DNA from: Rachicladosporium sp. CCFEE 5018
Taxonomy: Eukaryota > Ascomycota > Dothideomycetes > Cladosporiales > Cladosporiaceae
Direction of reading: 5' to 3'
NCBI GenBank assembly: GCA_002077045.2
Contig: KZ111164.1
Coordinates: 38,890-102,889, forward strand
Length of the DNA: 64,000 nucleotides
Below the pieces are notes generated by a model that saw only the letters and a program-made list of their open reading frames with translations, did no database searches and was not told the origin of the DNA. The position numbers were made by a program, and so were the translations under genes. Positions 44,456 to 56,228 of the stretch are shown here, piece after piece. Position 1 is the first letter of the stretch, and each line of letters begins with the position of its first letter.

Positions 44456-45988
44456 ATGGCCGGTCTAATTGGCAAGAGGAAGCGCGAGCAGTCCGCAGCC
44501 CAGCCGAGTGCCTTCAAAAAGGCAAAAGCCACCACTTCAGCAGCTGCATTTAACGGGAAGAAAGCTGCCATAAAGGATCCAAAGTCGGCGAAGGCTCCAA
44601 AAGCTGCTGCCAGATCTAACGGAACCGTTCACGATGGCCATGTCGAGACCAAACCTTCCACGGACATCACTGTCCAGGTCGTCACAGGTTCATATGAACG
44701 AGTTCTCCATGGCTTCACAGCAACTATTCCCAAAGAATCCCTGTCGGCAACGATTTCGCACGACTCCAGCCCAGTCAAATATGCCGACACCTTCCTCTTC
44801 GCCGCCCACACCTCCTCCATCCGCACTCTCGCCCTCTCTCCAAGCACCGCAAACAACAAACGCTTCCTCGCCACCGGCGGCGCAGACGAACGCATAAACC
44901 TCTATAACCTCTCCACCCTCGCCCCGTCCCCATCTCAACCCAAGCTGCCCTCCCTCTCCGGCTCAAAAATCGCCGAAAATGTCTCCAACCAGGCCCTAGG
45001 AAACCTAATCCACCACGACCGCGCAGTATCCTGCCTCCACTTTGCCTCGAAATCCAAGCTCTTCTCAGCCGCAGAAGAAAACACTATCGGCATCACGCGA
45101 ACGCGGGACTGGACTCTCCTTTCAACTCTCAAAGCGCCGATTCCTAAGCCCGCAGGCCGGCCGTCAGGCGATACGGCAGCACCAGGCGAGGTACCGACGG
45201 GGATCAACGACTTCGCCATTCATCCGAGCGAGAAATTAATGCTCAGCGTTTCGCGCGGGGAACGGTGCATGCGGCTCTGGAATCTCATGACGGGGAAGAA
45301 AGCGGGTGTGCTAAATTTCAGTCGTGAGATGTTGGGGAAGGTGGGGGAGGGAAAGTATAGTTCTGGCGAAGGCAGACGGGTATGTTGGGCGCCGGATGGG
45401 GGAAGCTATGTTGTGGGGTTTGAGAGGGGAGTGGTTTTGTTCACGCTTGAGAGTGAGGTTGTGGATGTTGTTGTTGTGGAGCCGAGGACGAAGGTGCATC
45501 AGGTGCGCTTTTTGCCTCTAGTGGAGGGCAGGAGTGTTCTGGCTGTAAGCACGGAGGATGGGATCGTGGTGTTGTACGAGCTCGCTCAAAAGCCGGCTAC
45601 TGAGACCAACGGCACGAACGGCGACGCGTCACCTCCCATAGCGAAGCTCGCGCTCACAATACTTGCCCAAATCGGTGGCAAAGCAGCAGACATCACCGGC
45701 CGGGTCAGAGACTTCACGGTCCTCTCCCTCCCCTCGCCAAGCAAGGACTTGCTACTCATCACAGCCAGCAGCGACGGCGCAGTGCGTGTCTGGCAGCTAT
45801 CACCGGCTGATCTCGCGCCTGCAGATGCGGGCAGCGAGGAATGGAGGCAAGTGGGTACGCTGATCAGCACACACGAGACTGGGAACAGGATCACCTGTCT
45901 AGGTGCTTTCGTGATGGACGAGCGGGGGAGTGGACAGCGCATGGGGGTGGCAAATCGGGACGGAGATGGGAGTAATGTAGAAGAGTAG
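44456..45988 (+). CDS. MAK11: Mak11/PAK1IP1-type WD40 protein, copy 2
   Basis: 510-residue copy of 31152-32687 with all WD40 signatures intact (VVTGSYERVLHGF, GNLIHHDRAVSCLHF, INDFAIHPSEKLMLSVSRGERCMRLWNL). It differs by a one-residue-shorter linker (APSPSQPKLPS against APSSSTTPKLPS) and by a changed C-terminal tail (RMGVANRDGDGSNVEE against GNGVVNGDGDESSAEE). Both copies look functional. Confidence 0.85.
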   Translation: MAGLIGKRKREQSAAQPSAFKKAKATTSAAAFNGKKAAIKDPKSAKAPKAAARSNGTVHDGHVETKPSTDITVQVVTGSYERVLHGFTATIPKESLSATISHDSSPVKYADTFLFAAHTSSIRTLALSPSTANNKRFLATGGADERINLYNLSTLAPSPSQPKLPSLSGSKIAENVSNQALGNLIHHDRAVSCLHFASKSKLFSAAEENTIGITRTRDWTLLSTLKAPIPKPAGRPSGDTAAPGEVPTGINDFAIHPSEKLMLSVSRGERCMRLWNLMTGKKAGVLNFSREMLGKVGEGKYSSGEGRRVCWAPDGGSYVVGFERGVVLFTLESEVVDVVVVEPRTKVHQVRFLPLVEGRSVLAVSTEDGIVVLYELAQKPATETNGTNGDASPPIAKLALTILAQIGGKAADITGRVRDFTVLSLPSPSKDLLLITASSDGAVRVWQLSPADLAPADAGSEEWRQVGTLISTHETGNRITCLGAFVMDERGSGQRMGVANRDGDGSNVEE

Positions 45989-46280
45989 ATGGCGAGCGTA
46001 TGTATCGCCTGTAGCGACACGCTTCGGCGCCGTCTGTTGGGACTCCAGACATAGAGTGGTATTTCCCTCAACTCCTTCACGTGGAACGAAATGGGAGGCT
46101 GCATTGGCACGGCACAGAAATCTCTGTATACGAGGTGCTACGATCAAGTGTCGTACGCGAAAGAGCTTGCGCGGAGGACGCGCTGCAGCGAGTGCTCGAC
46201 TGCCGATGTTGCCGTCCATGCCTCCACAAAGTCTTTACTGCGCCGGCAGGACAGAGCTCCGATGGCCACACAGAGGGCGT

Positions 46281-49200
46281 CTAGTTCAAGAAGCCCTTAC
46301 AATTCGCCGACCCGCACAAACACGGTATGCGATCCGTAGACCCATACTCGCGCTCGAACTTGTAGTCGTACGTGAGCTCCTCATCTGCAAGTCTAGTCAG
46401 CCATAGTCCCAGCTCCCCCAAGCGCAAACAGATAACATACCCTTCCCAATATCCTTCAACGCATAAATAACAATCCTCGGCGTCCCCTCAACCTTAATAA
46501 TCTTCGCCGTACAATTCGGACTACAACTATGATTGATGAACCTCGCGATCCCCCCTTTCTTAGTCGCATCCACAATCTCATCGTCCATCATACGGAACAG
46601 ATAACTGCTCCCAACGCCCTGCTTCTCATACCGAATCTCGCGCATATCTGCGACTTTCTGCCGGACCTTCTCACCAACATACTCGATAATGAGGTCATTG
46701 ATGGCGATATTCTCTTCCGCGTAAAGACCCCAGCCGTGGATTGCAGAACGCTCGAATTTGACGTGCTTCTTGCGCTTCTTGAGCTGGTTGAAGCGGATGG
46801 CGACGTCGACGTCTTGGGATGTTGAGGTGGCGGTGGCGGCGAGAGATTGCTTTTGCAGGTTGATGTCGTTGACAAGGCGGCGGTTGTTGACGCGGTTGCT
46901 GCGGGAAGAGGCGGTGGCAACGATCTTGTCGGCGGCTGTGAGCTTGACGGTCTCGGCGACGGCGAGAGGGTTGGCTTTGGCGAGGGCTTGGCGTTCCTCG
47001 CGGGCTCGTTGGACCTTGATGCGGTGGGGCAGGTATTTGGATTTCTCTTCGTTGAGGATCTTTTTGACGCCTTCCGTGCGGGCGGAGCCAGTGGAGTTGG
47101 GGACGTAGTAGCCTTCGATGCCTGAGTCTGTGCGTTCAGCGCCAGGGAAGCCGCTGTTCAAAGACTTGATCTCCTTCTGCTTGTACGCCCAGAACTTGAC
47201 ATCGCCGATACTTGCAGCATGCTCGTCGGCAAGAGCTTGCTGGGCGAAGAGGAAGTCCTCGTCGTCCTTCATGGCGTCTTGCCAGCCGTCGATATCCAGT
47301 ACGAGTTCATGATCGTTCTCCACGGTCCGCCGCGGCTTGTCGTACGTGACACTCAAGTGTGCCTCTCCCTCTTCAGTCTCCTCAATGGCTTGCAGCTCTT
47401 CATCCTTCTCCTCAATTTCCTTGATGATGATCTTGCGCTCCGCAGGCTTGCGTGTCGCCTTGCCCTGCGCTGCTCTCGCCCGGAGTGCCAGCTGTTGTGC
47501 GATGATCTTCTCCTTGCTCTTCTTCTTTTTCTTGGCCAGAGCAGTGATCGCAGCATCGTCCATGTCCAGTAGATGAAGCTTGCTGGTCTCTTCGGTCGGC
47601 GCATCGGAGTCGTCCGCGGCTTCTTCAACAACAACACTCTTCTGCAAGCTCTTAACCTGGAAGAGGTCATCATCGGCCTTCGACCGCTGCCGGATGAACA
47701 GCTCAGTCCTGGCACGCGTGGCGTACTTCGAAGATCGTGGAAGGGTCCCAATAATGAGCTCCAGTTCGCGGGTCGCAAGATCCTCTGGTTCCTTTGGCAA
47801 GAGATGTCCGACCAAGCTCTTATGCAGGTCGCTGAAAGTCTCCTTGTCATCTTCTTCCCAATCTGCGACTTTGCGACGCTTGTTCGGAGTGTCCGTGACA
47901 GGCTCTGATCCGTTGAAGGGCGTCGAATCCCTACTTGCACGACTGAGCGGACGACTTTCCTGGTCTTCAGTGTCTCTGGTGAGAGACGTCCTGCGCTCGT
48001 CATCAGAGTCCTCATCATCGCTGGGATACATCTGCTGTAGCTTGAAGTGCAGGCCACGTGCGTGTGAGGGTCGTGGTGCAGGTCGCCGTCTTCGCTCGTC
48101 AAAGAACGCGTTGAGTGGCTCCCTTTCGCGCGGCTGGTACCCTTTCCTCCCACGCTGCGAATTAGGATCGTGCGGTCTGAGGGGCTTTGATGTCTGACCT
48201 GGTCGTCCCCGTGCGCTATGCGGGGACGCATCGCCCGCCTTGTTAAAGAGAGCAGATGTGGCTTTGTTCTCATCATCGTACGGATCGGGTAAGCCCAGCT
48301 TTCTCCGTCTTGCAACATGTTTAGCAGGATCCAGACTGTCCTGGAAGATGGGTAGAGCGACGCGCTGCTTGATGTCTTCGAAGATCTTCATCCGCAGGTC
48401 GATGCGCAGCTGGTCAAGCGCGCCTTGCACCGGATCGAGGTTCTCGGCCCTGTTCTTCTTCTCGATTTCATTGTCTTCGACATCTTCGCGAGTCAAGCGC
48501 TCAATCTCCTCCTTCTTCATCTTTGCCTCTTTCGCGCGCTCAGGACTGGGACTGCGTTCGTAGTTCGGGTTGCCATACTTCTGACATTCCATCTGCATGT
48601 TGTAGGTGAAAAGTGCAGCATTGTTACACTCGGCGAAACATCGCTCTGCCTCATCTTCACCACGCTTCGAATTATCGAATACCACATAGTAGCCAGTCTT
48701 GTCAAGCCTGACTTCCCGCCAGTCATACGACTTTAGGCGCTTCTTCAAGTGCGGTATTGTGGTGCCTAGAACAGGAACAGAGGCATGCGGCACGTGGATG
48801 TAAGGCTTGCGCTTGAGCTTGGGTAGTACTGGCTCTTCCTCGATCAGGGAAGAGGCAGCGGATCGAGGATTCGGCGCTGCTGCAGCTGCAGGACCTACTG
48901 GCGGAGGCCTAGCCGCGGCGGACGGTCGTCCAGAGGGACCCTTCGGCGCGTTTGGCGGTGGAGCTGGAGAGTCTGAAGATCCAGCTGTCGCCTCCGGTGG
49001 TGGAGGCGGCGGAGGTGGTGCAATGCTCGCGTTCCGTGCTTTCTCACGCTCCTCGCGCGACTTCTTAAGTGCGCTTTCCACATACCTCTTGCACCTCCGC
49101 CCTTCGCGATCTGCCTCCACCGTGATCGTGTGCAGACCAATGCGATGTCCGTGCATCTCAGCTTCCGCTTGCTTCGCCGCATTCGCCGCTGTGACATCGG

Positions 49201-50274
49201 CTCCATTCCTAACAGAGTCTCGATACTTAATCAAGGCAATGCCGAAGTAACTGCCAGTCGCTGGATCTGTCTTGCTCTGCACTAATGCAATGCTGCCAAA
49301 TTGCTCGAAGTTCAAGCGTAGCGTGCTTTCCGGCAGGAAAGGATCGAAACCTCGAATGACAATATGCTGCGCTTCACCAGGTCCAACAGAATGCTTGTCG
49401 ACCTTGAAAGGCGGCAGGTTGTATGGCGCAATACGCAAAATTGCCTTGCTTGGCCTTTCCTTGCCTCGACAATTTCCTGAGGTATACCCAGGAAGTGCAA
49501 GACGCGGATCTGGCGGTGGATCTGGTTGGTATGCCTGAGAATTATCCCCGTGTCAGCGAAAGGGTACAGAGCGGTTTCGACTTTTTCTCATGTAATCTGT
49601 GTGATATAATGCAGGCTCAGTGACTTATGAAATGTGGCGCGTACCTCTAGACCGAATTCTTTTCTTCTGACGGTAGCGCGCTTTCGCTCTTCTCTGCTGA
49701 GCCTGCTTTCCAAATCTGGATCCCAAACCGCTCTGTACCCTTTCGCTGTTCCTTGCGGGAGTTGCATCGAAGGTCGCGCACTGCGGGAATGTGATGTGCC
49801 GTTGGTGGCGTCAGGCGGGGGTGGTGGAGGGATGTCGTGGAAACCGTTCTGCGAAGACATGGCAGCGGAGGACTTTGCAGCCCTGCTTGTATCTTGCTTG
49901 GGTGGCGAAGAGTCAGTGTGGTCAGTGAGCGGGGTGAAGCCGTTCGCCGAGTGTGCCGATGCGTTCTGGGTGGAACCGTTGGAGCCACGGCTGAAGACTG
50001 ATGAGTTGGCGCTATTCAGTGAGCTCGCAGAGCCTACGCCTTGTAGTAAGTCTCCGGAATCCGAGTCTGGCGAGTTGTGATGCTCTCCGCTTGGCGTTGA
50101 TGAGGGGTGATGGCTTGATCCGTTCACTGCGGTGGCATCAGAGTGCCGAGCAGACTTGGCCGAAATGCCTTGTGCTCGCAAGGAGTTGGTGTATTCGCTC
50201 AATCCGCGCTTGCGCTTCAGTGAGCTAGGTGAGGAGTTGCCGCGACTGGCGTCAGCGCTGCCAACCTGCGACAT
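46281..50274 (-). CDS. SET1: Set1 histone H3K4 methyltransferase, copy 2
   Basis: 1275 residues; exons 49645-50274, 46441-49534 and 46281-46384, the same lengths as copy 1 (630, 3094 and 104 nt). RRM, N-SET, SET (RFINHSCSPNCTAKI) and post-SET (CLCGSANCKGFLN) are intact. Exon 1 differs from copy 1 at many places (VGSADAS against IGSADAS, AKSARHSD against PKTARLPD, SQNGFHDI against SHNGSHHI), whereas intron 1 (49535-49644) is identical over all 110 nt. The last intron (46385-46440) is unlike that of copy 1. Both copies appear active. Confidence 0.95.
49554..49748 (-). repeat. 24-bp perfect inverted repeat, SET1 exon 1 / intron 1 (copy 2)
   Basis: Arms at 49554-49577 and 49725-49748, the same sequences and the same 147-nt spacing as at 36270-36464. 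Retained in both homeologs. Confidence 0.9.
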
Positions 50275-51262
50275 AGCGTCGCAGTCACTCTATTGATCCA
50301 GCATTTGCGGCGCGATGTGTGTCGTGTTCAGGGCAAGTGCTGCTGCTGTCACTGCTGTGCCTGCGACACGTGCTGATGCCCCTCGAGGATGCAAGTGAAG
50401 GAACGCGATCTGCACGCGTCAATGGGTTTGCGGAGCGCGTCAGCGGCAACCACGACAGCATGCGTTGGATGACACGATGCCGGCGGTGATGCGCGTGCCG
50501 GCGGTGGTGGAAGTGATGGCGCGGCGGTGGTGTTGCGAGGCGAGTGGTCGGAATGTTGCAGCTCGAAGTCCTACTCTGCCAAGTCCTCCCGCTCCAACTT
50601 TACGCTACCCCTGCCTGGCCACATTCATCACCACCCAATGGACCGTGTCGAACACTTTAAACATGGATCTACGTGCTCAAGAACTACTGTGTGTATAGTA
50701 TTCTAATCTTCTTAGGAAGCAATCTCTTCAGATTCTGCACTTTGCTCCCCGATTGACCTCACTGGTACTCGGGCTCTTGCCACTGCAGCTTCACTATATG
50801 CCTGACTCTGCCTGTTGCATACCTCTGCTCCACCACGCTAGCAGCTGGTCGCCGTGTCGTGCTATCGCCTGCCTCATGTTGTAGATGGTAGGGTCATACA
50901 GGTCATGCCTTCCCAACTGGGTCCGCCAGGCAATTGTGTCTCTTTAACTCTCCGCGGTGCAACCCAATAAGATTCTCGACCTGCGGCGCAATCAAGACAA
51001 CCTTGAGCCTGGACGTTGATGCACGTGAGAGGTTATCGTTGCGCATAACAAAGTTGAGTCTGAGGGATGGCGAGATAGAAGTGCACATTAGACATATATA
51101 TATTGATGGAATGTCGAGGTCGGGAGGCTGACTAAGCGCGCCCGGAAGCGAGCCTCGGACGTCATAAACCTGTAGACAGACATGCAGCGCGAGAAGAGTT
51201 AGCAAGGTGATCATGATGATGTCGTGACCACTCTGGCCGTCTTCTCCCATCACTGCAGAACT
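50275..51262. promoter_or_regulatory. Divergent intergenic region, SET1 / CSC1-like (copy 2)
   Basis: 988 bp, diverged from 36991-37997 by many changes and indels except for a conserved block around 50530-50640. No gene seen. Confidence 0.45.
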
Positions 51263-53884
51263 ATGAGCTTCGACACATGGGACCACGACGATGGCGAGAC
51301 TCTTCCGGACCTGCTGGGCGCAGGCTCGCCTCGCGAGACAACAATCCAGATCATCCTCTCCCTAGCCCTAGGAATTGGAGCTTTCCTCGCCTTCTGCGTC
51401 CTGCGACCACGATGGCCCAGCCTGTATGCAGCTCGGAAGAAGCACAAGGGGGAGTCAGCAGCACTGCCCGAACTACCCAATACCCTCTTCGGATGGATCC
51501 TTCCACTGTGGCGGATTGGGGACCAGCAAGTCCTCGCTTCGGCCGGGCTGGATGCATATGTCTTCCTCGCCTTCTTCAAAATGGCGCTGAAATTCTTGGC
51601 TATCACGCTATTCTTCTCGCTGGTTGTCATCAAGCCTGTGCACGACGCGTACGAGGATGAGGACGATCTCAATCCTGGAAACGGGACGAGGCACAACGGT
51701 ACCAAGCACAACAACACGAAGCATAGCGACTTCACGGATAGTCCGCACGCTGATATGCGTCGATCTGTCAACCTACTCAACGTCCGCAACGGCACTGTCC
51801 CTTTCTTCCCAGAGAACCTCGAGACGGACTACCTCTGGATGTATGTCGCCTTCGCCTACCTGTTCACTGCCATCGCGATATACCTCGTATACTCGACGAC
51901 ACGAAGGATCATCGAGATTCGACAAGAGTATCTGGGCACGCAGACGACAGTGACGGACAGGACGATCAAGCTGTCTGGCATTCCGAAGGATCTGCAGGAT
52001 GAGGCAAGGTTGAAGGAGCTCCTTGAGAGCTTGGACATTGGCAAGGTTGAGGCTGTGACGATTTGTCGACAGTGGAAAGAGCTGGATGACGCCATGGCAA
52101 AGCGGATGAATACATTGCGGCGCTTGGAGGAGGCATACACTGTACATCTGGGAAGCAAGAGAGTGGAAGCAGACTCGGCTACGCTGCCGTTGCACAATCC
52201 TGCACCTCATGTATCGACAGACGGTGGCGAGGAGGCAACGGGAGCAGCAGAGAGCACAGGTCTGATGAACGGCAATAGTCAACCTCACGTCGGGCCATAC
52301 TCGTCAACACGGCCAACGACTAAGGTCAGGAGCGGATGGCTGGGCTGGCACACCACAGAAGTCGACGCGATCGACTACTACGAGGAGAAGCTCAAGGAAG
52401 CGGACACCAAGGTGAAGCAGCTGCGGCAAAAAACCTTCGCACCAACCCCAGTCGCATTCGTCACGATGGACTCTGTCGCCGCAGCACAGATGTCCATCCA
52501 AGCGCTGCTCGACCCATCACCAATGCAGCTCATCGCGAATCCCAGCCCTGCGCCCTCTGACGTAGTCTGGCCCAACACCTACCTCACACGCCGCAGCCGC
52601 ATGCTCCGCGCCTGGGGCGTGACAGGCTTCATCATAATCCTCACAGTCTTCTGGTCCCTCATCCTAGTCCCCATAGCCGGCCTACTGTCCGTCGAAACAA
52701 TCGGCAAAGTCTTCCCTCAGCTCGCCAAAATCCTCGACGAGCACCCCAACATCCGCTCCCTAGTGAACACCCAGATCCCCACCCTCATCGCCTCGCTCCT
52801 TGGCATCTTGGTGCCTTACTTATACTACTGGCTCTCAACCTACCAAGGCATGATGTCCCAAGGCGACGTCGAGCTCTCAGCAATCAGCAAGAACTGGTTC
52901 TTCCTCTTCTTCAACTTCTTCATCATCTTCACCATCCTCGGCACAGCCTCGAAATTCTACCAATTCTTCGAGCGCTTCGGCGACGCCCTGCGAGACTTCC
53001 GCGAGGTAGCCTACACCCTAGCAGTCTCCCTGCAGCGCCTGCTATCTTTCTACGTCAACTTTGTAATCCTGCAGGGCATCGGCTTGTTCCCGCTGCGTCT
53101 CCTCGAAATCGGCAGCGTGACACTATACCCAATCTACCGACTCGGTTGCAAGACACCGCGAGACTATGCTGAGCTAGTGCAGCCGCCGGTATTCAGCTAC
53201 GGCTTCTACCTCCCCACTTCATTACTAGTCTTCACGATCTGCATGGTCTACAGCGTGCTGCACTCCTCCTGGCAAGTCCTGCTCGCCGGGTTGGCCTACT
53301 TCGCCATAGGCCACTTCGTCTACAAGTACCAGCTCCTCTACGCGATGGACCATCAACAACACTCCACCGGCCGCGGATGGGGCATTATCTGCGACCGCAT
53401 CTTCGTGAGCTTGATCTTCTTCCAGCTCACGACAGCCGGGCAGCTGATTCTCAAACGCGCGATCCCACGCTCGCTACTCCTTGTGCCGCTAATACTAATT
53501 ACGATCTGGACAGCGCTCTCCTTCGGTAACACCTACAAGCCGCTCCTTCGCTTCATCGCGCTGCGGAGTGTCAAGCGCGCAGAACTGCTAGAGTCCTACC
53601 ACGATGATGATGAGTCTTCGGCCGATGACCCGATTCCAGCTAGTGGTACAGCGACGCCGGAGCGAAATCCGTGGGCTGATGGAGATGCTGCTCGCGTTGC
53701 GGGAGGAAGGGATCTAGCGGTCGGGAGGGCGCATATCAGTAGGGATGAGAGTAAGTATCGGTTCGTGAACCCAAGTCTGGTGGCGCCGTTGGACGGCGTG
53801 TGGATTGCTGATAAGGGAGCGAGGGAAGTTGGTGGGCGGCAGGGAGGGATTGGAATCGGCGGAGAAGAAGAGGAGGAAGCGTGA
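51263..53884 (+). CDS. CSC1/OSCA/TMEM63-like stress-gated cation channel, copy 2
   Basis: 873 residues from MSFDTWDHDDGETL, intact, same topology as 37998-40619. Differences lie mainly in the extracellular loop and the cytosolic linker (DFIDSPHSDMRTSV to DFTDSPHADMRRSV, DSGEESTGAEERTG to DGGEEATGAAESTG). The pore-domain half is nearly invariant, including long identical DNA stretches. An in-frame ATG 13 codons upstream (51224) is less likely because copy 1 has no counterpart. Confidence 0.85.
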   Translation: MSFDTWDHDDGETLPDLLGAGSPRETTIQIILSLALGIGAFLAFCVLRPRWPSLYAARKKHKGESAALPELPNTLFGWILPLWRIGDQQVLASAGLDAYVFLAFFKMALKFLAITLFFSLVVIKPVHDAYEDEDDLNPGNGTRHNGTKHNNTKHSDFTDSPHADMRRSVNLLNVRNGTVPFFPENLETDYLWMYVAFAYLFTAIAIYLVYSTTRRIIEIRQEYLGTQTTVTDRTIKLSGIPKDLQDEARLKELLESLDIGKVEAVTICRQWKELDDAMAKRMNTLRRLEEAYTVHLGSKRVEADSATLPLHNPAPHVSTDGGEEATGAAESTGLMNGNSQPHVGPYSSTRPTTKVRSGWLGWHTTEVDAIDYYEEKLKEADTKVKQLRQKTFAPTPVAFVTMDSVAAAQMSIQALLDPSPMQLIANPSPAPSDVVWPNTYLTRRSRMLRAWGVTGFIIILTVFWSLILVPIAGLLSVETIGKVFPQLAKILDEHPNIRSLVNTQIPTLIASLLGILVPYLYYWLSTYQGMMSQGDVELSAISKNWFFLFFNFFIIFTILGTASKFYQFFERFGDALRDFREVAYTLAVSLQRLLSFYVNFVILQGIGLFPLRLLEIGSVTLYPIYRLGCKTPRDYAELVQPPVFSYGFYLPTSLLVFTICMVYSVLHSSWQVLLAGLAYFAIGHFVYKYQLLYAMDHQQHSTGRGWGIICDRIFVSLIFFQLTTAGQLILKRAIPRSLLLVPLILITIWTALSFGNTYKPLLRFIALRSVKRAELLESYHDDDESSADDPIPASGTATPERNPWADGDAARVAGGRDLAVGRAHISRDESKYRFVNPSLVAPLDGVWIADKGAREVGGRQGGIGIGGEEEEEA

Positions 53885-54013
53885 GAGATAGGCATGCTTC
53901 AGATTGGTTGCATTGCGTGGCAGGGTTTTCTAATAATCAAGGCGTGATACCCACGGGCAGGTCAGGTGTTTGAGGGTGTATGTACAGTGCGTAACACATT
54001 GCCAGCGACTCAA

Positions 54014-55071
54014 TCATCTCACAGTATAACCCCCATCCAACCTCACATCCGCCCCATTGATATTCTTCGAGCTCTCCTTACAAAGAAACGCTACAATCTC
54101 AGCGACCTCCTCGGGCTCAGCAAAATTGCCAGTCGGCACAGCAGCCTGATACCTATCACATCGTCAGCATGCACTCCCAAAACCCCCACAATCAAGCAAG
54201 AACCCACTCCTCCCTCGCCTTCGTATCAGCCCAAGCCTTCTTCCCCAGTTCCGTCCAAACAGGCCCCGGACTAACACTATTAGCCACCACGCCCTCCGCT
54301 CCCCATTCACTAGCCATCTGCCTCGTCAAAGCCAGCAACGCAGCCTTACTCGCACAATAAGCGCCATGATCCTTCAGCGCGACGTGCCCAGCCTGGCTGG
54401 CGATATTGACGATCCTGGCGCCGGAGATTTTGGTGCTGGAGGGAAGTTGACCGGAGGAAATGGCGGACTGCATCAAAGTGCGGTGTTCGAGGTAGAGGGC
54501 GTGGAAGGCTTGGGCGCAGAGGAGGGGCCCGTGGACGTTGATTTGGTAGTGCAGGAGGCTGTCTTCCGGCGTCAAAGAAGACATGGGCATCAAGTTCACA
54601 TAGCCGGCGGAGTTCTGGTGTAGCTAGTCAGCTCGTAGCGTCGAAATAATCCGTGGGTAGGAATGAGACATACGATCAGCATATTTGGCACCGCGACGCG
54701 GTCTTCACCAATCTTGCCAAAAGCTTCCTTGACGCTTTCAGGCTGCGTGATATCGCAGGCATAGGTCTTGATGCTATCATCGTCGTTGTCGAAGTCGGTG
54801 TATGTCTGTTTAATCACGGAGCTCACTCGTGAGGCTTCGAAGGGGGCGTAGAAGAGCTAGCTTGGCCTATGTGGGCACAATGTCAGGGCCACCAGACTTG
54901 GGACTGCACAAGAGAGCTGCACTGACGCCTTGAGATCGAAGGAGACGGCCGGTGGCGGAGCCGATGCCACCTAAGTCTGGTCAGCATTGCGAACGAGACT
55001 TGAAGGGGATTAGGAGGCATCAATGTACCTACGCCTCCGGCTATGATCGCGAGCTTATTTACGAACGCCAT
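54014..55071 (-). CDS. Short-chain dehydrogenase/reductase (complete copy)
   Basis: Rossmann-fold NAD(P)-dependent oxidoreductase of unknown substrate, split by at least four introns. The start MAFVNKLAIIAGGVG (ATG 55069-55071) joins across an intron to GIGSATGRLL, rebuilding the nucleotide-binding GGVGGIG motif. Later exons carry SSVIKQTYTDFDNDDDSIKTYACDITQPESVKEAF (acidic/Ser segment and the D of the DxT-like adenine motif), then NSAGYVNLMPMSSL (NNAG-like motif), INVHGPLLCAQAFHALY, RIVNIASQAGH (catalytic Ser) and YCASKAAL (catalytic Tyr-xxx-Lys), and SVSPGPVWTE. The last exon ends NGADVRLDGGYTV. All classical SDR motifs are present. Exon edges between 54150 and 54960 are approximate. It converges on the CSC1-like gene. 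Confidence 0.85.
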
Positions 55072-55585
55072 CCGTGGCGGAGCGGCAGGATAAGGTGCCT
55101 CAGAAGGCCAATGAAGCGAAGTGACCTCCCGGAAGTCGATCAAGCAGATGTGAGGTCCACTAAACAATTTCCTCGGCGAGCAGAGAGCCTTTTGATCTGT
55201 TCCCTCTGCGACTAAGTAAATCCTACGACGAGTATCGATTGAGACGAACGCAGATACTACGTTGCGGTCGTTGAAGGTTTCTGGTACGTATCGCAACGAG
55301 GCGTGCATGTAAAGAGGATGAAGCTAATTAGGGAGTGCCCTGTAAAGCGAGAGGTTCATCCGGCGCACGACAGCGATCTCGCACGGACATATACGTTTGC
55401 ATTTTGCGTGAGGACGCCATATTTTGTCGATCAAATCCGATCGTCAATCCTGCTACATTGACCACATCCTCCATATGCCGCTATGATGAGTTTCTCGACG
55501 ACCTACAATCAATCCCAGATACTATACCAACATTGTGCCGAGTCCTAATCGACGCCACGACGCTCAGCGCGACACGCCTGCAAAG
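55072..55585. promoter_or_regulatory. Divergent promoter, SDR / TRM112
   Basis: 514 bp between divergent starts. Two short open frames are not protein-like. Nothing else seen. Confidence 0.45.
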
Positions 55586-56098
55586 ATGAAGGTTCTCACA
55601 CTGAATTTCCTTTGCTGTGCACGGAAAACGTGCAAGTCGTCGCCAGCATCGTTTCCACTACACCCAAAGGTATAGCAACATCCCGAACGAATATCGTAGT
55701 GAACAAGTCACTGAGTATGATCATCAGGAAGCATCCCTTTTGAAAATCGAAACCGACATCAACGTCCTCTTCATCAGAAACATCCTCCCTCGACTAGACT
55801 GGGAAGCGATGAAAACGTTGACGATCGAGGTACATAGACTTCTCAAATCCCTCAATTCAATGATCTGTGACTAAGGTTTATTCAGCTCGGCCTCCCAGCC
55901 CTACCCACAGAGCCACCCTTACCTGAATCTCTCCAGGATCCGGACTCGGGCGAACCATCGCAAACGCTCAAGGATCTACATCAACTACTGATGGAGACGA
56001 GTATTGAGAGTGGGTCGTTGCGATGCGGGAACTGCGATCACGAATACGCGGTCAAGGAGGGGATTGCGAACTTCCTGCTACCTAGTCATATGGTCTGA
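55586..56098 (+). CDS. TRM112: Trm112, activator of eRF1, tRNA and rRNA methyltransferases
   Basis: Small zinc-binding partner that stabilises Mtq2 (eRF1), Trm9, Trm11 and Bud23 methyltransferases. 132 residues from three exons, 55586-55669, 55728-55829 and 55886-56098, with 58- and 56-nt introns (CTGAG/CTAAG branch-like sites, CAG acceptors); total 399 nt in frame. It starts MKVLTLNFLCCARKTCKSS, where the first Cys pair of the zinc site lies, and continues FPLHPK. It then has LPRLDWEAMKTLTIE, LPESLQ, TLKDLHQLLMETSIESGSLRCGNCDHEYAVKEGIANFLLPSHMV, with the second Cys pair in CGNC. These are the exact Trm112 hallmarks. The splicing solution is unambiguous in frame. It converges on HEL2 (130 bp apart). 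Confidence 0.9.
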
Positions 56099-56228
56099 TT
56101 GGTAAAGGTTATGGCGCAAGGCGTTCATGGAGTGCGACTGAGGATCAAGTGAAGAGAAAGCTGCTTCAGCTGCCTTTGGCCTATCGGATTGGCTTATTGC
56201 GTATGTACACCTTTCACACCGTGTCCCT

